DNA from: JBHJHK01 sp050330975
GTDB taxonomy: Bacteria > Pseudomonadota > Gammaproteobacteria > Competibacterales > Competibacteraceae
Length of the DNA stretch: 17,048 nucleotides
Assembly (NCBI GenBank): GCA_050330975.1
Contig: JBHJHK010000354.1
Location: 1 to 17,048 of the forward strand
Direction: 5' to 3'
The notes under the pieces are model-generated. The model saw nothing but the letters and a program-made list of their open reading frames with translations, was not told the DNA's origin and made no database searches. Positions 6,241-14,135 of the stretch are shown here, one piece after another; positions within the stretch are counted from its first letter, which is position 1, and each line of letters opens with the position of its first letter. The translations under genes were made by a program, and so were the position numbers.

Positions 6241-7437
6241 CTAGCCAACCCTCGCTGTCGTCAATCGCTCCACTAGGGGAGTAATGGCCACGTGTTCAAG
6301 CCCCGTCAGCGTCAGCCATCCCAAAACCCCCGCCGCCGCCCCGGGTTGCTCGGCGGCCAACGCCGCCGCCAAGACCAGACGGGCATCTGGGGGCTCCCGC
6401 TGGAGTTCCCAGTTGGCCAAGGCCAAATTCAGAGCCCCGTGGGGATCGTCAAAGAGTTCCAATGCCGCCCGGGCCCCCTCCCGCAGATGGAGGGTATCGT
6501 CCCGGGCGCGGGCGGCCCGTTGACGGGCTGCCAGCAATGCCCGATGGACGGCGAAGTCGGGGTGATCCAGCTGCTTTTCTGCCAAGGCCAGGCGCAATAG
6601 CAAACCGTCGTTGCCCGTTTCCCCAGCCAATAGCTCCACTACCTCGCCAGGTCTGCCCGCCGCCAGGAGGGCGTCGCTGTAGGCGGCCAGGAGATAGACA
6701 TTGCGCCTCCCCATGGCAAGGGCGCGGCGGTAGGCCGTCAAGGCGTCGTCAAACCGCCCTAGACCGTGGGCCAGCTCCCCGAGGAGGCTGATGGCCCAGA
6801 GCTCCACGGCGGGTTCGGCGGCCAGGCCCAGACCCAAGACCCGCTCCAGCTGGCGATAACCGACGGCCCCTTGCCCCAGCCGCCCGGCGGCCAACGCCGT
6901 ACAGGCGGTATAGCTCAAGGGATCCGCCAGGCGCGCCAGGCGCACACAGCTGGTGAGACCCTGGAGGGGCTCCCCCTTGGCCATGAGCACCACGGCGCGG
7001 CTCAGCCAGGCCTGGGGATTGCGGGGTTGACGGCGCAGCACGGCGTCCAAATCCGCCAGGGCCCCGGGGAAGTCATGGCGCGCTTGGCGGATGACGGCCC
7101 GTAGCAGTTGTACGGCGACGGGAGGGGAGTCCAAGGGCCACCAGGGGGCCAGGGCCGCTTGGGCGTAGCCGTAGTAGCGGGGGTCGCCGGCGGCGCGGCC
7201 GATCGCCAGGTAGTGGCGGGCCAGGTCGACGGCGGCCTGGGAATCGTGGGGCCTGGCGGTGGCCCGTTGACGCAGGTGGGCCGTGGCGCCACGGCTGACC
7301 GCCGCCCCCGCCGGCAACCGGGCGACGATGGCGGCGTCGCTGGCGGGGGTGTAGGGCACCTGGGCCAAGGCCCCGCTGCTACCCAGTAGGAGAACCCCCA
7401 TGACCAGAGGGACTGTAGAGCTGTGCGCCGTCGCCAC
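6241..7437 (-). CDS. Periplasmic TPR-repeat protein
   Basis: 398 residues. GTG 7437 is preceded by GGAG with a seven-base spacer and begins 11 bases after the ycgL stop, so the two are cotranscribed. A signal peptide covers about residues 1-25 (PLVMGVLLLGSSGALAQ; cleavage after ALA). The mature protein is an alpha-helical repeat array: 'HDFPGALADLDAVLRRQPRN', 'AWLSRAVVLMAKG', 'LGRFDDALTAYRRALAMGRR' and 'YLLAAYSDALLAAGRPGEVV' are TPR-like units, giving perhaps five to seven repeats. TPR proteins scaffold protein-protein contacts, and in the periplasm they often support envelope assembly. The partner is not indicated. The stop is TAG; the frame stays open 36 codons beyond it but does not look protein-like. 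Confidence 0.8.
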   Translation of the reverse strand: MATAHSSTVPLVMGVLLLGSSGALAQVPYTPASDAAIVARLPAGAAVSRGATAHLRQRATARPHDSQAAVDLARHYLAIGRAAGDPRYYGYAQAALAPWWPLDSPPVAVQLLRAVIRQARHDFPGALADLDAVLRRQPRNPQAWLSRAVVLMAKGEPLQGLTSCVRLARLADPLSYTACTALAAGRLGQGAVGYRQLERVLGLGLAAEPAVELWAISLLGELAHGLGRFDDALTAYRRALAMGRRNVYLLAAYSDALLAAGRPGEVVELLAGETGNDGLLLRLALAEKQLDHPDFAVHRALLAARQRAARARDDTLHLREGARAALELFDDPHGALNLALANWELQREPPDARLVLAAALAAEQPGAAAGVLGWLTLTGLEHVAITPLVERLTTARVG

Positions 7438-7448
7438 GGGTACTCTCC

Positions 7449-7694
7449 TCAGGCGTCGAGGTGGTGTTGGGGAGGGAGTTGGAGATACCAGCCCTGGCGC
7501 AACAACTGGCGCAACACCGCCTTGGGATCCTCCCGGGCCAGGCGGCGGTTGGGGTGGAGGGTGAGCTCCATCACCGCCACCAACGCCCCCAGGGTCGCCA
7601 GCAAGGGGCCGGGGACCACTTGAAAGTTCTCCGCGGCGGCCAAGTAGAGATAGGTGTCGGGTTTGTGCTCGCTTCGGTAGACGGTACAGTGCAT
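7449..7694 (-). CDS. ycgL: YcgL family protein
   Basis: 81 residues, the normal size for this small family. 'MHCTVYRSEHKPDTYLYLAA' followed by 'VPGPLLATLG', the VMELTLHPNRRLAREDPKAVL stretch and 'QGWYLQLPP' match the YcgL domain end to end. YcgL-like proteins are small alpha/beta proteins mainly of Gammaproteobacteria with no established biochemical function. In many genomes the gene lies next to ribonuclease D; here it instead follows pgk and a lipoprotein gene and precedes a TPR protein. ATG 7694 lies 18 bases after the presumed end of the lipoprotein gene, and the stop is TGA. This is the best taxonomic marker in the window. The recognition is confident, the function is not. Confidence 0.88.
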   Translation of the reverse strand: MHCTVYRSEHKPDTYLYLAAAENFQVVPGPLLATLGALVAVMELTLHPNRRLAREDPKAVLRQLLRQGWYLQLPPQHHLDA

Positions 7695-7712
7695 GGGGCT
7701 TGGCCTCGCCGG

Positions 7713-8209
7713 TCAGCGTTCGGTGCCCAGGGTGCGACTGGGCAAGACCCAGCGGTTGAGGGGAATCGCCCCTGCCTGCTGGGCGTGGCGGTGGGTGTCG
7801 GCGTGCTGGGGGCCGGAGGGACCTTGCCCCGGGCCTCCAGACGCTGGAGCAAAGGGTCCAGCTGGGACGCCAAGCGCTCCAGGTCCATTTCGTAACTCAC
7901 CATGGGATAACGTTGGGGATCGACCTCAAACCCCCAGCGCCGCCAGCGGGCGAGGCCCGTGTCCCGGGGGTGAAGCGGTGCCCAGCTCACCAGGGCGGCG
8001 AGACCCATGGCCGTCGCCCCCCACAACCCCGACCCCCGGGGCGCCGGCCCCCGGGGCGTCGGCCCCGCAGCCACATAACCCCGGCAGCCCTGGAGAAAAG
8101 GTTGACCTTGGTGGCGCAGCTGGGCGGCGAGATCCGGCAACAGACCGGCCATGGGGCGCACATCGGCGGCCTTGGCCACGCGGATCTGCCAGCCGGCGTC
8201 AGGGGCCAC
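7713..8209 (-). pseudogene. Second and third frame segments of the broken lipoprotein gene
   Basis: After the first frame closes at 8199, coding continues in another frame from about 8209: 'DAGWQIRVAKAADVRPMAGL', 'LRHQGQPFLQGCRGYVAA', 'WRRWGFEVDPQRYPMVSYEM', 'DLERLASQLDPLLQRLEARG'. Near 7808-7820 that frame turns into low-complexity Pro/Thr. The original lipoprotein frame then resumes with 'AQQAGAIPLNRWVLPSRTLG' and stops at TGA 7713-7715, 18 bases before ycgL. The two shifts cancel (+1 then -1). They fall at or near C-runs on the coding strand, at 8202-8205 and 7808-7812. An alternative is a separate gene starting at GTG 8209 and overlapping the previous stop, but that leaves the second shift unexplained. 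A five-residue repeat P(T/A)PRG lies at 8033-8062. Family unknown. Confidence 0.55.
8033..8062. repeat. 15-bp direct repeat, two tandem copies
   Basis: CCCCCGGGGCG(C/T)CGG occurs at 8033-8047 and 8048-8062 with one mismatch, in frame within the broken lipoprotein gene, encoding P(T/A)PRG twice. It is a slippage-prone, very GC-rich local repeat. Confidence 0.6.
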
Positions 8210-8666
8210 GGGGTGGTTCGAGGGTGAAGGCGTAGTAAAAGGCCCCGTCGGGACCGTAGACTTGGTAGCGCCCCTCGGCGGCGGCCACCACCACGGGAGC
8301 ACACAGCGGTGCAGGGTCTCGGGGGGCTGGATCCCGGGGTGGCGCCTCGGGGCTCGGGACGTCGGGCAAAGGCGTCTCACAGAACTGACCGGCGGCGTCA
8401 ATCCACCAGCGGCCACCGTGTAACTGCCCCCCGCGGTAGACCAACTTGCTCCCCCGGGGACTGTAGTGGGCGCTAAAGGGTCGCCCCGCTTCGTCAACCC
8501 CCTCTAGGGAGGCACCCTGGAAGAGGTCGACCACGGCCATCTGGGCCAAGGGCTTTGAGGGGGCCACGGGTTCGGGGTCAGCGCGGGGGACTTGGGGCGC
8601 CGTCCCACAGGCGCTGAGCCCCGCCGCCGCCAACGCCCCCACCATTCGCAGCGGGATCACCGTCAC
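8199..8666 (-). pseudogene. Lipoprotein, N-terminal segment of a double-frameshifted gene
   Basis: GTG 8666 lies seven bases after the pgk stop; ATG 8645 is an alternative start. The N-terminus VTVIPLRMVGALAAAGLSAC carries a lipobox (L-S-A-C), so the product should be lipid-anchored and exported. The following region includes 'GRPFSAHYSPRGSKLVYRGG' and 'GGRWWIDAAGQFCETP', a pattern of short beta strands seen in several small periplasmic lipoproteins that I cannot name. A Pro/Arg/Asp-rich linker (PPRDPAPRDPAP) precedes 'RYQVYGPDGAFYYAFTLEP'. The frame closes at TGA 8199 just after the four-C run at 8202-8205. Removing one C there would join it to the next segment. The whole locus from 8666 to 7713 is exactly 954 bases, a multiple of three (317 residues). 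Confidence 0.6.
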
Positions 8667-8673
8667 CGAGACC

Positions 8674-9852
8674 TCAGGCGCTGGCCCGGGCCTGGAGCAT
8701 GGCCACGGCCGGCAGGGTCTTGCCCTCCAAGTACTCCATGAGGGCCCCGCCCCCCGTGGAGATGTAGGGCAGCCCCTCCTGGACGCCAAACTTCTCGATG
8801 GCGGCGATGGTGTCACCCCCCCCGGCCAGGGAGTAGGCGCGGCTGGCGGCGACGGCCTGGGCGATGGCCCGGGTGCCGGCGCTAAAGGCGTCGTGCTCAA
8901 ACACCCCCAGGGGACCGTTCCAGACAATGGTCCCCGCCGTGGCCAAGCGGGTTTGGAGGTGGGCGACGCTGGCGGGGCCGATGTCCAAGATCATGTCCTC
9001 GGCCGTCACGGCCTCGACGGCCTTGATGTTCCCCTCGGCCCCGGCGTCCAACGACGCGGCACACACCACATCTGTCGGCAAGGGCACAGCGGCGCCCTTG
9101 GCCTTGGCCTTGGCCAAGAGGCGCTGGGCCTCGGGGATAAAATCGGCCTCGTGGAGGGAGTGGCCAATGGGGCTGCCCGCGGCGGCCAAAAACGTGTTGG
9201 CGATGCCGCCGCCGACGATGAGCTGATCCACCCGCTCCAACAAAGTCTCCAACACCGCGACCTTGGTGGAGACCTTGGAGCCGCCGATGATGGCCACTAG
9301 GGGACGGCGCGGCTGGGCCAGGGCGAGTTCCAGGGCCTCTAGCTCGGCGGCCATCAAAGGACCGGCGCAGGCGATGGGGGCGTGGCGACCCACCCCGTGG
9401 GTGGATGCCTGGGCCCGGTGGGCGGTGCCAAAGGCGTCCATGACAAACACGTCGCAAAGCCCGGCCATCCGCTGGGCCAGGGCGGGGTCGTCTTTGCCCT
9501 CGCCCTTGAGAAACCGCACATTCTCCCCAAGTACCACCTGGCCCTTGCCCACCTCGACGCCGTCGATCCAACCCTTGGCCAAGGGCACCTCCACCCCTAG
9601 AAGCTCCGACAGGTAGGCCGCCACCGGGGCGAGGGAGAGGGCGTCGTCGTACTCCCCCTCCACGGGGCGACCTAGGTGGGAAACCACCAACGTGCGGGCG
9701 TTGGCCCCCATGGCCTGGCGCAGGGTGGGCACCGCCGCCCGCAACCGGGCGTCGTTGGAGACCCGACCATTTTCCAGGGGCACGTTGAGATCCTGGCGGA
9801 TCAACAGCCGGCGGTTATCCAAGTCCAACTCGGTCATCTTGCGAAAGGCCAT
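8674..9852 (-). CDS. pgk: Phosphoglycerate kinase
   Basis: 392 residues, full length for the family. It interconverts 3-phosphoglycerate plus ATP with 1,3-bisphosphoglycerate plus ADP in the cytosol, in the Calvin cycle and in glycolysis/gluconeogenesis. Visible hallmarks are 'RRLLIRQDLNVPLENGRVSN' near the N-terminus (the R-x-DLNVP signature), SHLGRP, 'VLGENVRFLKGEGKDD', 'AFGTAHRAQASTHGV', 'IGGSKVSTKVAVLETLL', 'TIVWNGPLGVFE' and the C-terminal nucleotide-binding GGGDT. Start ATG 9852 has a GAGG tract about eight bases upstream within the gap-pgk junction; the TTG at 9858 is less likely. It begins ten bases after the gap stop, so translation is probably coupled. The stop is TGA, seven bases before the lipoprotein start. 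Confidence 0.96.
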   Translation of the reverse strand: MAFRKMTELDLDNRRLLIRQDLNVPLENGRVSNDARLRAAVPTLRQAMGANARTLVVSHLGRPVEGEYDDALSLAPVAAYLSELLGVEVPLAKGWIDGVEVGKGQVVLGENVRFLKGEGKDDPALAQRMAGLCDVFVMDAFGTAHRAQASTHGVGRHAPIACAGPLMAAELEALELALAQPRRPLVAIIGGSKVSTKVAVLETLLERVDQLIVGGGIANTFLAAAGSPIGHSLHEADFIPEAQRLLAKAKAKGAAVPLPTDVVCAASLDAGAEGNIKAVEAVTAEDMILDIGPASVAHLQTRLATAGTIVWNGPLGVFEHDAFSAGTRAIAQAVAASRAYSLAGGGDTIAAIEKFGVQEGLPYISTGGGALMEYLEGKTLPAVAMLQARASA

Positions 9853-9862
9853 GGCCAACCCC

Positions 9863-10873
9863 TCAGGGTGCTTTCATCATGGCAACCGCTGTGTCCAGCA
9901 TGCGGTTGGAAAAACCCCACTCATTATCGTACCACGCCAACACCTTCACCAAGGGGCCGATGACCTTGGTCTGGGTGGCGTCAAAGATGCTGGAGGCGGG
10001 GTTGTGGTTGAAGTCCATGGACACCAAGGGGTCGTCGTTGACGGTCAAAATGCCCTGGAGGGGCCCTGAGGCGGCGGCCCGCAGCACCTGGTTGACTTCG
10101 TCCACCGAAGTGTCTCGGCCGGCGGTGAAGCTGAGGTCCACCACCGAGACGTTGATGGTGGGCACCCGCATGGCGAAGCCGTCGAGTTTGCCGTTGAGCT
10201 CGGGTAGCACCAACCCCACGGCGGCAGCGGCGCCGGTCTTGGTGGGAATCATGGAATGGGTGGCGGAGCGAGCCCGGCGCAGATCCTTGTGGTAGACGTC
10301 GATGAGCACCTGGTCGTTGGTGTAGGAATGGATGGTGGTCATCAGCCCCTGGACCACCCCCAGGGCGTCGTGGAGGGGCTTGACCAACGGCGCCAGGCAG
10401 TTGGTGGTGCACGAGGCGTTGGACACCACCCGGTGGTCGGCTTTGAGGACGCCGTGGTTGACCCCGTACACCACGGTGGCGTCCACGTCCTTGCCCCCGG
10501 GGGCCGAGATCAACACCTTCTTCGCCCCGGCCTGGAGGTGGGGGGCGGCCTTCTCCTTGCTGGTGAAAAGCCCGGTGCACTCCAGCACCACGTCCACCGC
10601 CAAGGCCTCCCAGGGGAGCTTGCCGGGATCCCGCTCGGCCAAGACCGCCATGGAATGGCCGTCCACCACCAGTTGGTCGCCGTCGACCTTCACCTCCCCT
10701 GGAAAGCGGCCGTGGACAGTGTCGTAGCGGGTGAGGTGGGCATTGGTCTCGGCGTTGCCCAGGTCGTTGATGGCGACGATGGTGATTTCGTCGTGGCGCT
10801 CGGCCTCGAACAGAGCGCGCAGGATGTTGCGGCCGATGCGGCCGTAGCCGTTGATGGCAACTCGAAGGGCCAT
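9863..10873 (-). CDS. gap: Glyceraldehyde-3-phosphate dehydrogenase, type I
   Basis: 336 residues, normal length. It interconverts glyceraldehyde 3-phosphate and 1,3-bisphosphoglycerate with NAD(P). The Rossmann start is RVAINGYGRIGRNILRAL. The catalytic motif SNASCTTNCLAPL places the nucleophile at Cys155. 'IHSYTNDQVLIDVYHKDLRR', 'ARSATHSMIPTKTGAAAAVG' and 'AWYDNEWGFSNRMLDTAV' are all present. ATG 10873 has GGGAGGA at a seven-base spacer and follows the tkt stop by 45 bases. Lying between tkt and pgk suggests the anabolic, Calvin-cycle or gluconeogenic role. Whether it prefers NAD or NADP is not clear from sequence alone. Stop TGA. Confidence 0.96.
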   Translation of the reverse strand: MALRVAINGYGRIGRNILRALFEAERHDEITIVAINDLGNAETNAHLTRYDTVHGRFPGEVKVDGDQLVVDGHSMAVLAERDPGKLPWEALAVDVVLECTGLFTSKEKAAPHLQAGAKKVLISAPGGKDVDATVVYGVNHGVLKADHRVVSNASCTTNCLAPLVKPLHDALGVVQGLMTTIHSYTNDQVLIDVYHKDLRRARSATHSMIPTKTGAAAAVGLVLPELNGKLDGFAMRVPTINVSVVDLSFTAGRDTSVDEVNQVLRAAASGPLQGILTVNDDPLVSMDFNHNPASSIFDATQTKVIGPLVKVLAWYDNEWGFSNRMLDTAVAMMKAP

Positions 10874-10918
10874 GGGGCAATCCTCCCGTGGGTTATGGTG
10901 GTCAGAGTCGAAGGGGGC

Positions 10919-12943
10919 TTACCCTCCCCCACCAGGGCGGCGGTCGAGGCAGCCCAGCACCGCATCGACGACCCCTTCGACGGTAAAGCCAAAGTGTTCG
11001 AATAGCACCTTGGCCGGCGCCGACTCCCCGAAGTTATCGAGACCCACCACGGCCCCGCGGAAGCCCACCACGGCCCGCCAGGGGCGAGTCACTCCAGCCT
11101 CCACCGCCACGCGAACCGGGCCCTCGGGTAACACCGAGGTTCGGTAGCTGGCGCTTTGCTCTTCGAAGGCATCCACCGACGGCATGGAGACCACCCGGAT
11201 GCGGTGACCCTGTTCGGTGAGCTGGGCCGCAGCCCCCATGGCGATGGCCACCTCTGAGCCCGTGGCGATCACCACCGCCTCGGGCTCGCCGTCGCAGTCG
11301 GCCAGGATATAGCCCCCCCGGGCGATGGCTTGGATTTGTTCGGGGGTGCGGCTCTGGTGGGGTAGATTTTGGCGAGACAGGGCCAAGGCCGTGGGGCCCT
11401 GCTGGCGCTCTAGGGCGGCCCGCCAAGCCACGGCGGTCTCCACGGCGTCACAGGGACGCCACAGGCTCAAATTGGGGATCATGCGCAGGCTCCTCAGGTG
11501 TTCCACCGGTTGATGGGTGGGGCCGTCCTCCCCGAGGCCAATGGAGTCGTGGGTGAAGACAAACACGCTGCGGGTCCGCATCAAGGCCGCCAGGCGCACG
11601 GCGTTGCGGGCGTAATCGGAGAACACCAGAAAGGTGCCGGCGAAGGGAATGAAGCCCCCGTGGAGGGCGAGGCCGTTGACCATGGCCGCCATGGCGAACT
11701 CCCGCACCCCATAGTGGAGGTAGTTCCCCCCAGCCAAGGCTTCGCCCGCCCCCGGGTTGACCACCTGGGCGCCCTTCCACAGCGTGCCGTTGGAGCCCGA
11801 TAAATCCGCCGACCCGCCCACCAGCTCCGGCAGCAGCGGGGCCAGGCGGGTGAGGGTGTTTTTCGACGCCACCCGGGTGGCGATGGACTCCGCCGCCTCG
11901 GCCACCTGTTCGATGAAGCCCTGGGTGTGTTCTTCCCACTGGAGGGGAAAGTTGCCGTTGATCCGGCGTTCCAACTCGGCGGCGGCATCGGGGTAGCGGC
12001 TCTGGTAGACTTCCAGCCGTTGGTGCCAGGCGGCCTCGGCCCGTTCCCCCTTGGCCTTGGCGTCCCAGGCCCGGCGCAGTTCGGCGGGGATCACAACGGG
12101 GGGGGGGGACCAGGCCAGTTCGTCCCGGGTCCGCTGGATCTCTTCTTCCCCCAAGGGCGATCCGTGGACCGAGGCGGTGCCGGCCTTGTTGGGGGCACCA
12201 AAGCCTATGACGGTTCGGCAGCACAGGAGGCTGGGTCGTGGGTCGGCCCGGGCGGCTTCGATGGCCTGGGCGATGGCTTCGGGGTCGTGGCCGTCTACGG
12301 TGGGAATGACTTGCCAGCCGTAGGCGGCAAAGCGGGCGGGGGTGTCATCTTTGAACCAGCCCGCCACAGGGCCGTCGATGGAGATGCCGTTGTCGTCGTA
12401 GAAGACGATGAGTTTACCGAGCCCCAATACCCCGGCCAACGAGCACGCCTCGTGGGAGATGCCCTCCATGAGGCAGCCATCGCCGGCAAAGGCGTAGGTG
12501 TAGTGGTCGACGATGGGGCAATCGTCGCGGTTGTAGCGTTTGGCCAGGAGTTGCTCTGCCAGGGCAAACCCCACGGCGTTGGCCAGGCCCTGGCCTAGGG
12601 GGCCTGTGGTGGTCTCCACCCCGGGGGCGTAGCCGTATTCGGGGTGACCTGGGGTTTTGCTGTGGAGTTGGCGAAAGTTCTTGAGCTCGGCGGTGTTGAC
12701 GTCGTAGCCGCTGAGGTGGAGCAAGGCGTAGAGCAACATCGCCCCGTGGCCGTTGGAGAGGACAAAACGGTCGCGGTTGAACCACTGGGGATTTTGCGGA
12801 TTGTGAACTAGAAAGTCGTTCCAGAGCACTTCGGCGATGTCGGCCATGCCCATGGGCGCCCCCGGGTGACCAGAGTTGGCCTTCTGGACGGCGTCCATGC
12901 TCAGGGCGCGGATGGCGTTGGCCAATTCTCGGCGCGAGGGCAT
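10919..12943 (-). CDS. tkt: Transketolase
   Basis: 674 residues, full length. A thiamine-diphosphate enzyme that moves two-carbon ketol units between sugar phosphates in the Calvin and pentose-phosphate pathways. Hallmarks in order: 'SMDAVQKANSGHPGAPMGMA' near residue 15-35, 'RDRFVLSNGHGAMLLYALLH', 'GPLGQGLANAVGFALAEQLL', the ThDP motif 'GDGCLMEGISHEACSLAG' near residues 155-172, 'DLSGSNGTLWKG', 'YGVREFAMAAMVNGLALHGG', 'TFLVFSDYARNAVRLAALM', and 'HDSIGLGEDGPTHQPVEHLR'. ATG 12943 has AGGAG at a seven-base spacer and lies about 114 bases downstream of the likely transcription start of a good promoter. First gene of tkt-gap-pgk and downstream genes. It ends in a Gly-rich tail and TAA. Confidence 0.96.
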   Translation of the reverse strand: MPSRRELANAIRALSMDAVQKANSGHPGAPMGMADIAEVLWNDFLVHNPQNPQWFNRDRFVLSNGHGAMLLYALLHLSGYDVNTAELKNFRQLHSKTPGHPEYGYAPGVETTTGPLGQGLANAVGFALAEQLLAKRYNRDDCPIVDHYTYAFAGDGCLMEGISHEACSLAGVLGLGKLIVFYDDNGISIDGPVAGWFKDDTPARFAAYGWQVIPTVDGHDPEAIAQAIEAARADPRPSLLCCRTVIGFGAPNKAGTASVHGSPLGEEEIQRTRDELAWSPPPVVIPAELRRAWDAKAKGERAEAAWHQRLEVYQSRYPDAAAELERRINGNFPLQWEEHTQGFIEQVAEAAESIATRVASKNTLTRLAPLLPELVGGSADLSGSNGTLWKGAQVVNPGAGEALAGGNYLHYGVREFAMAAMVNGLALHGGFIPFAGTFLVFSDYARNAVRLAALMRTRSVFVFTHDSIGLGEDGPTHQPVEHLRSLRMIPNLSLWRPCDAVETAVAWRAALERQQGPTALALSRQNLPHQSRTPEQIQAIARGGYILADCDGEPEAVVIATGSEVAIAMGAAAQLTEQGHRIRVVSMPSVDAFEEQSASYRTSVLPEGPVRVAVEAGVTRPWRAVVGFRGAVVGLDNFGESAPAKVLFEHFGFTVEGVVDAVLGCLDRRPGGGG

Positions 12944-13063
12944 TGGAATTCTCCTGATGGTCGGCGATGGGCGCGGTGGCGGGGTTTAACTCGGATTGTG
13001 GAAGAAATCCCGTCGTCGAAGGACTCCATGGCGAAGTCCGGCCCACGAGGTTGTAAACCGGCG

Positions 13064-13092
13064 ATTATAGGCCAGGCATGGGCATTCGCCAA
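13064..13092 (-). promoter_or_regulatory. Sigma70-type promoter for the tkt-gap-pgk operon
   Basis: On the minus strand, TTGGCG (13092-13087) and a perfect TATAAT (13069-13064) are separated by exactly 17 bases. Transcription should start near 13057, giving a leader of about 114 bases before tkt ATG 12943. It lies in the 270-base gap between tkt and the preceding minus-strand gene, whose remainder shows nothing recognisable. Supported by sequence match only. Confidence 0.6.
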
Positions 13093-13213
13093 TCGCCGGG
13101 GCAGGGGCTTGGGGAAGAGGGGGCTTTCGACCTCGGCTCCGGTCCATGGTTGGGGGTAAGGGCCGGTGGGAATTGGAAAACCGGATGCCCGCGGGAGGCT
13201 CTGGGGGGAGGCC

Positions 13214-13510
13214 CTAGGGGGCACCTTGGGCATCGTTGGCCAGGGCTTGGACCAGGGTGCCATGGGCGACGGGGTCCCGCTGGCGCAGTTCAGCCAAGCG
13301 GCGCTTGAAGGTCTCCACTTGGGCGTCGTGGGCCTTGAGCAAGGTGGCCAAGCGGGCCTGCTCGGCCAGGGTGGGGGACCCCCCTTGGCTGTACTTGTCA
13401 TCGAGCTGGCGCAGGAGGTCGAAGTGGCGCCGCTTGGTCTCACCCATGGCTCGGTAGGCCGTCCAGGTGGGTTGGGCGACCGCGGGGAGCTCGGGTTCAG
13501 TCATGGCCAT
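13214..13510 (-). CDS. Small helical, possibly coiled-coil protein
   Basis: 98 residues from ATG 13510; ATG 13504 (MTEPELP...) is equally possible. Either start overlaps the end of the DUF502 gene, so the two are translationally coupled. After a short Pro-rich start the protein is strongly helical and charged: 'AMGETKRRHFDLLRQLDDKY', 'TLAEQARLATLLKAHDAQVE', 'TFKRRLAELRQRDPVAHGTL'. Heptad-like Leu spacing suggests a short antiparallel coiled coil. There is no signal peptide or membrane segment. The family is not recognised. The stop is TAG; the frame happens to stay open past it up to the tkt leader, but that extension is not protein-like. Last gene of the AOR-led group; about 120 bases separate it from the -35 box of the tkt promoter. 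Confidence 0.6.
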   Translation of the reverse strand: MAMTEPELPAVAQPTWTAYRAMGETKRRHFDLLRQLDDKYSQGGSPTLAEQARLATLLKAHDAQVETFKRRLAELRQRDPVAHGTLVQALANDAQGAP

Positions 13511-14129
13511 GGGGGGTGTCCCGGGGTTCGATGGAGGCCGGGGCCGGGGCTGACAGCCCGGCGGTGAGGGACCAGCGCAAGCCATCCTCCACGGTGATAT
13601 CCAGCTCGCGAACGCTGTCTTTGGGGACGATAAAGCAGTAGCCCCCCACTTGGGAACTCCATTGGACAAACACCACCAGGTGGTCGGGGGGCAAAAAGCC
13701 CTCGGGCAAGTGTTCGTCGTCCCCGCGGGTGACAAACCCCAAGGTCTCCATTTCGGTGTTGGGCACCTTGACCATCACCGGCCGGCCGAGCCTTTGGCCC
13801 ATATTGCCGCCGAGGACATCCATGAGATCTTTGACGGTGGAATACACCGAACCCATGATGGGGACCTTGCGCAAAAGGCGATCCAGCATGTCGATCAAGG
13901 TGCGGGTCAACCACGGGTACATCAAAAGCCCGGTGAGAAACACCAGGGCCAAGAGCAATAAAACCCCCATGCCGGGGAGGTAGTAATCCTCGGGGAGCAC
14001 CGTGGTGAGGAGACCCTTGGCGGTCTGTTCGGCGCTTCTGGCCAGCCACACCACCACGTAGAGGGCGATGGCCAGGGGCAAGACGATGGACAGGCCCCGC
14101 AGCATGACGCTGGAGATAGAACTCGGCAT
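13497..14129 (-). CDS. DUF502 family integral membrane protein
   Basis: 210 residues. Two membrane helices, about residues 10-30 (LRGLSIVLPLAIALYVVVWL) and 53-75 (GMGVLLLLALVFLTGLLMYP), are followed by the conserved DUF502 core: 'LLRKVPIMGSVYSTVKDLMD', 'GRPVMVKVPNTEMETLGFVT', 'GFLPPDHLVVFVQWSSQVGG', 'YCFIVPKDSVRELDITVEDG'. The P-x-x-GSVYSTVKD pattern and the following phosphate-loop-like turn are typical of this family, whose function is unknown. ATG 14129 begins six bases after the stop of the 101-residue gene, and the 3' end overlaps the next gene, so it is in an operon. A DUF502 gene downstream of AOR genes is not a pairing I know. A Pro-rich C-terminal tail (APAPASIEPRDTP) is family-atypical. 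Stop TGA. Confidence 0.85.
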   Translation of the reverse strand: MPSSISSVMLRGLSIVLPLAIALYVVVWLARSAEQTAKGLLTTVLPEDYYLPGMGVLLLLALVFLTGLLMYPWLTRTLIDMLDRLLRKVPIMGSVYSTVKDLMDVLGGNMGQRLGRPVMVKVPNTEMETLGFVTRGDDEHLPEGFLPPDHLVVFVQWSSQVGGYCFIVPKDSVRELDITVEDGLRWSLTAGLSAPAPASIEPRDTPHGHD

Positions 14130-14135
14130 AGGGCG

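Noticed and set aside
7571..8497. One 308-residue minus-strand protein covering this span
   Set aside because: Only the middle (about 8209-7812) reads like protein. The upstream part shadows the lipoprotein frame and the downstream part shadows ycgL.
8667..8927. Long N-terminal extension of the lipoprotein
   Set aside because: It is an out-of-frame shadow of the pgk 3' end. The lipobox and the spacing support a start at 8666 or 8645.
13017..13213. Readthrough extension of the 98-residue helical protein past its TAG
   Set aside because: The frame stays open by GC-rich chance. The translation is Pro/Arg-rich and covers the tkt promoter.
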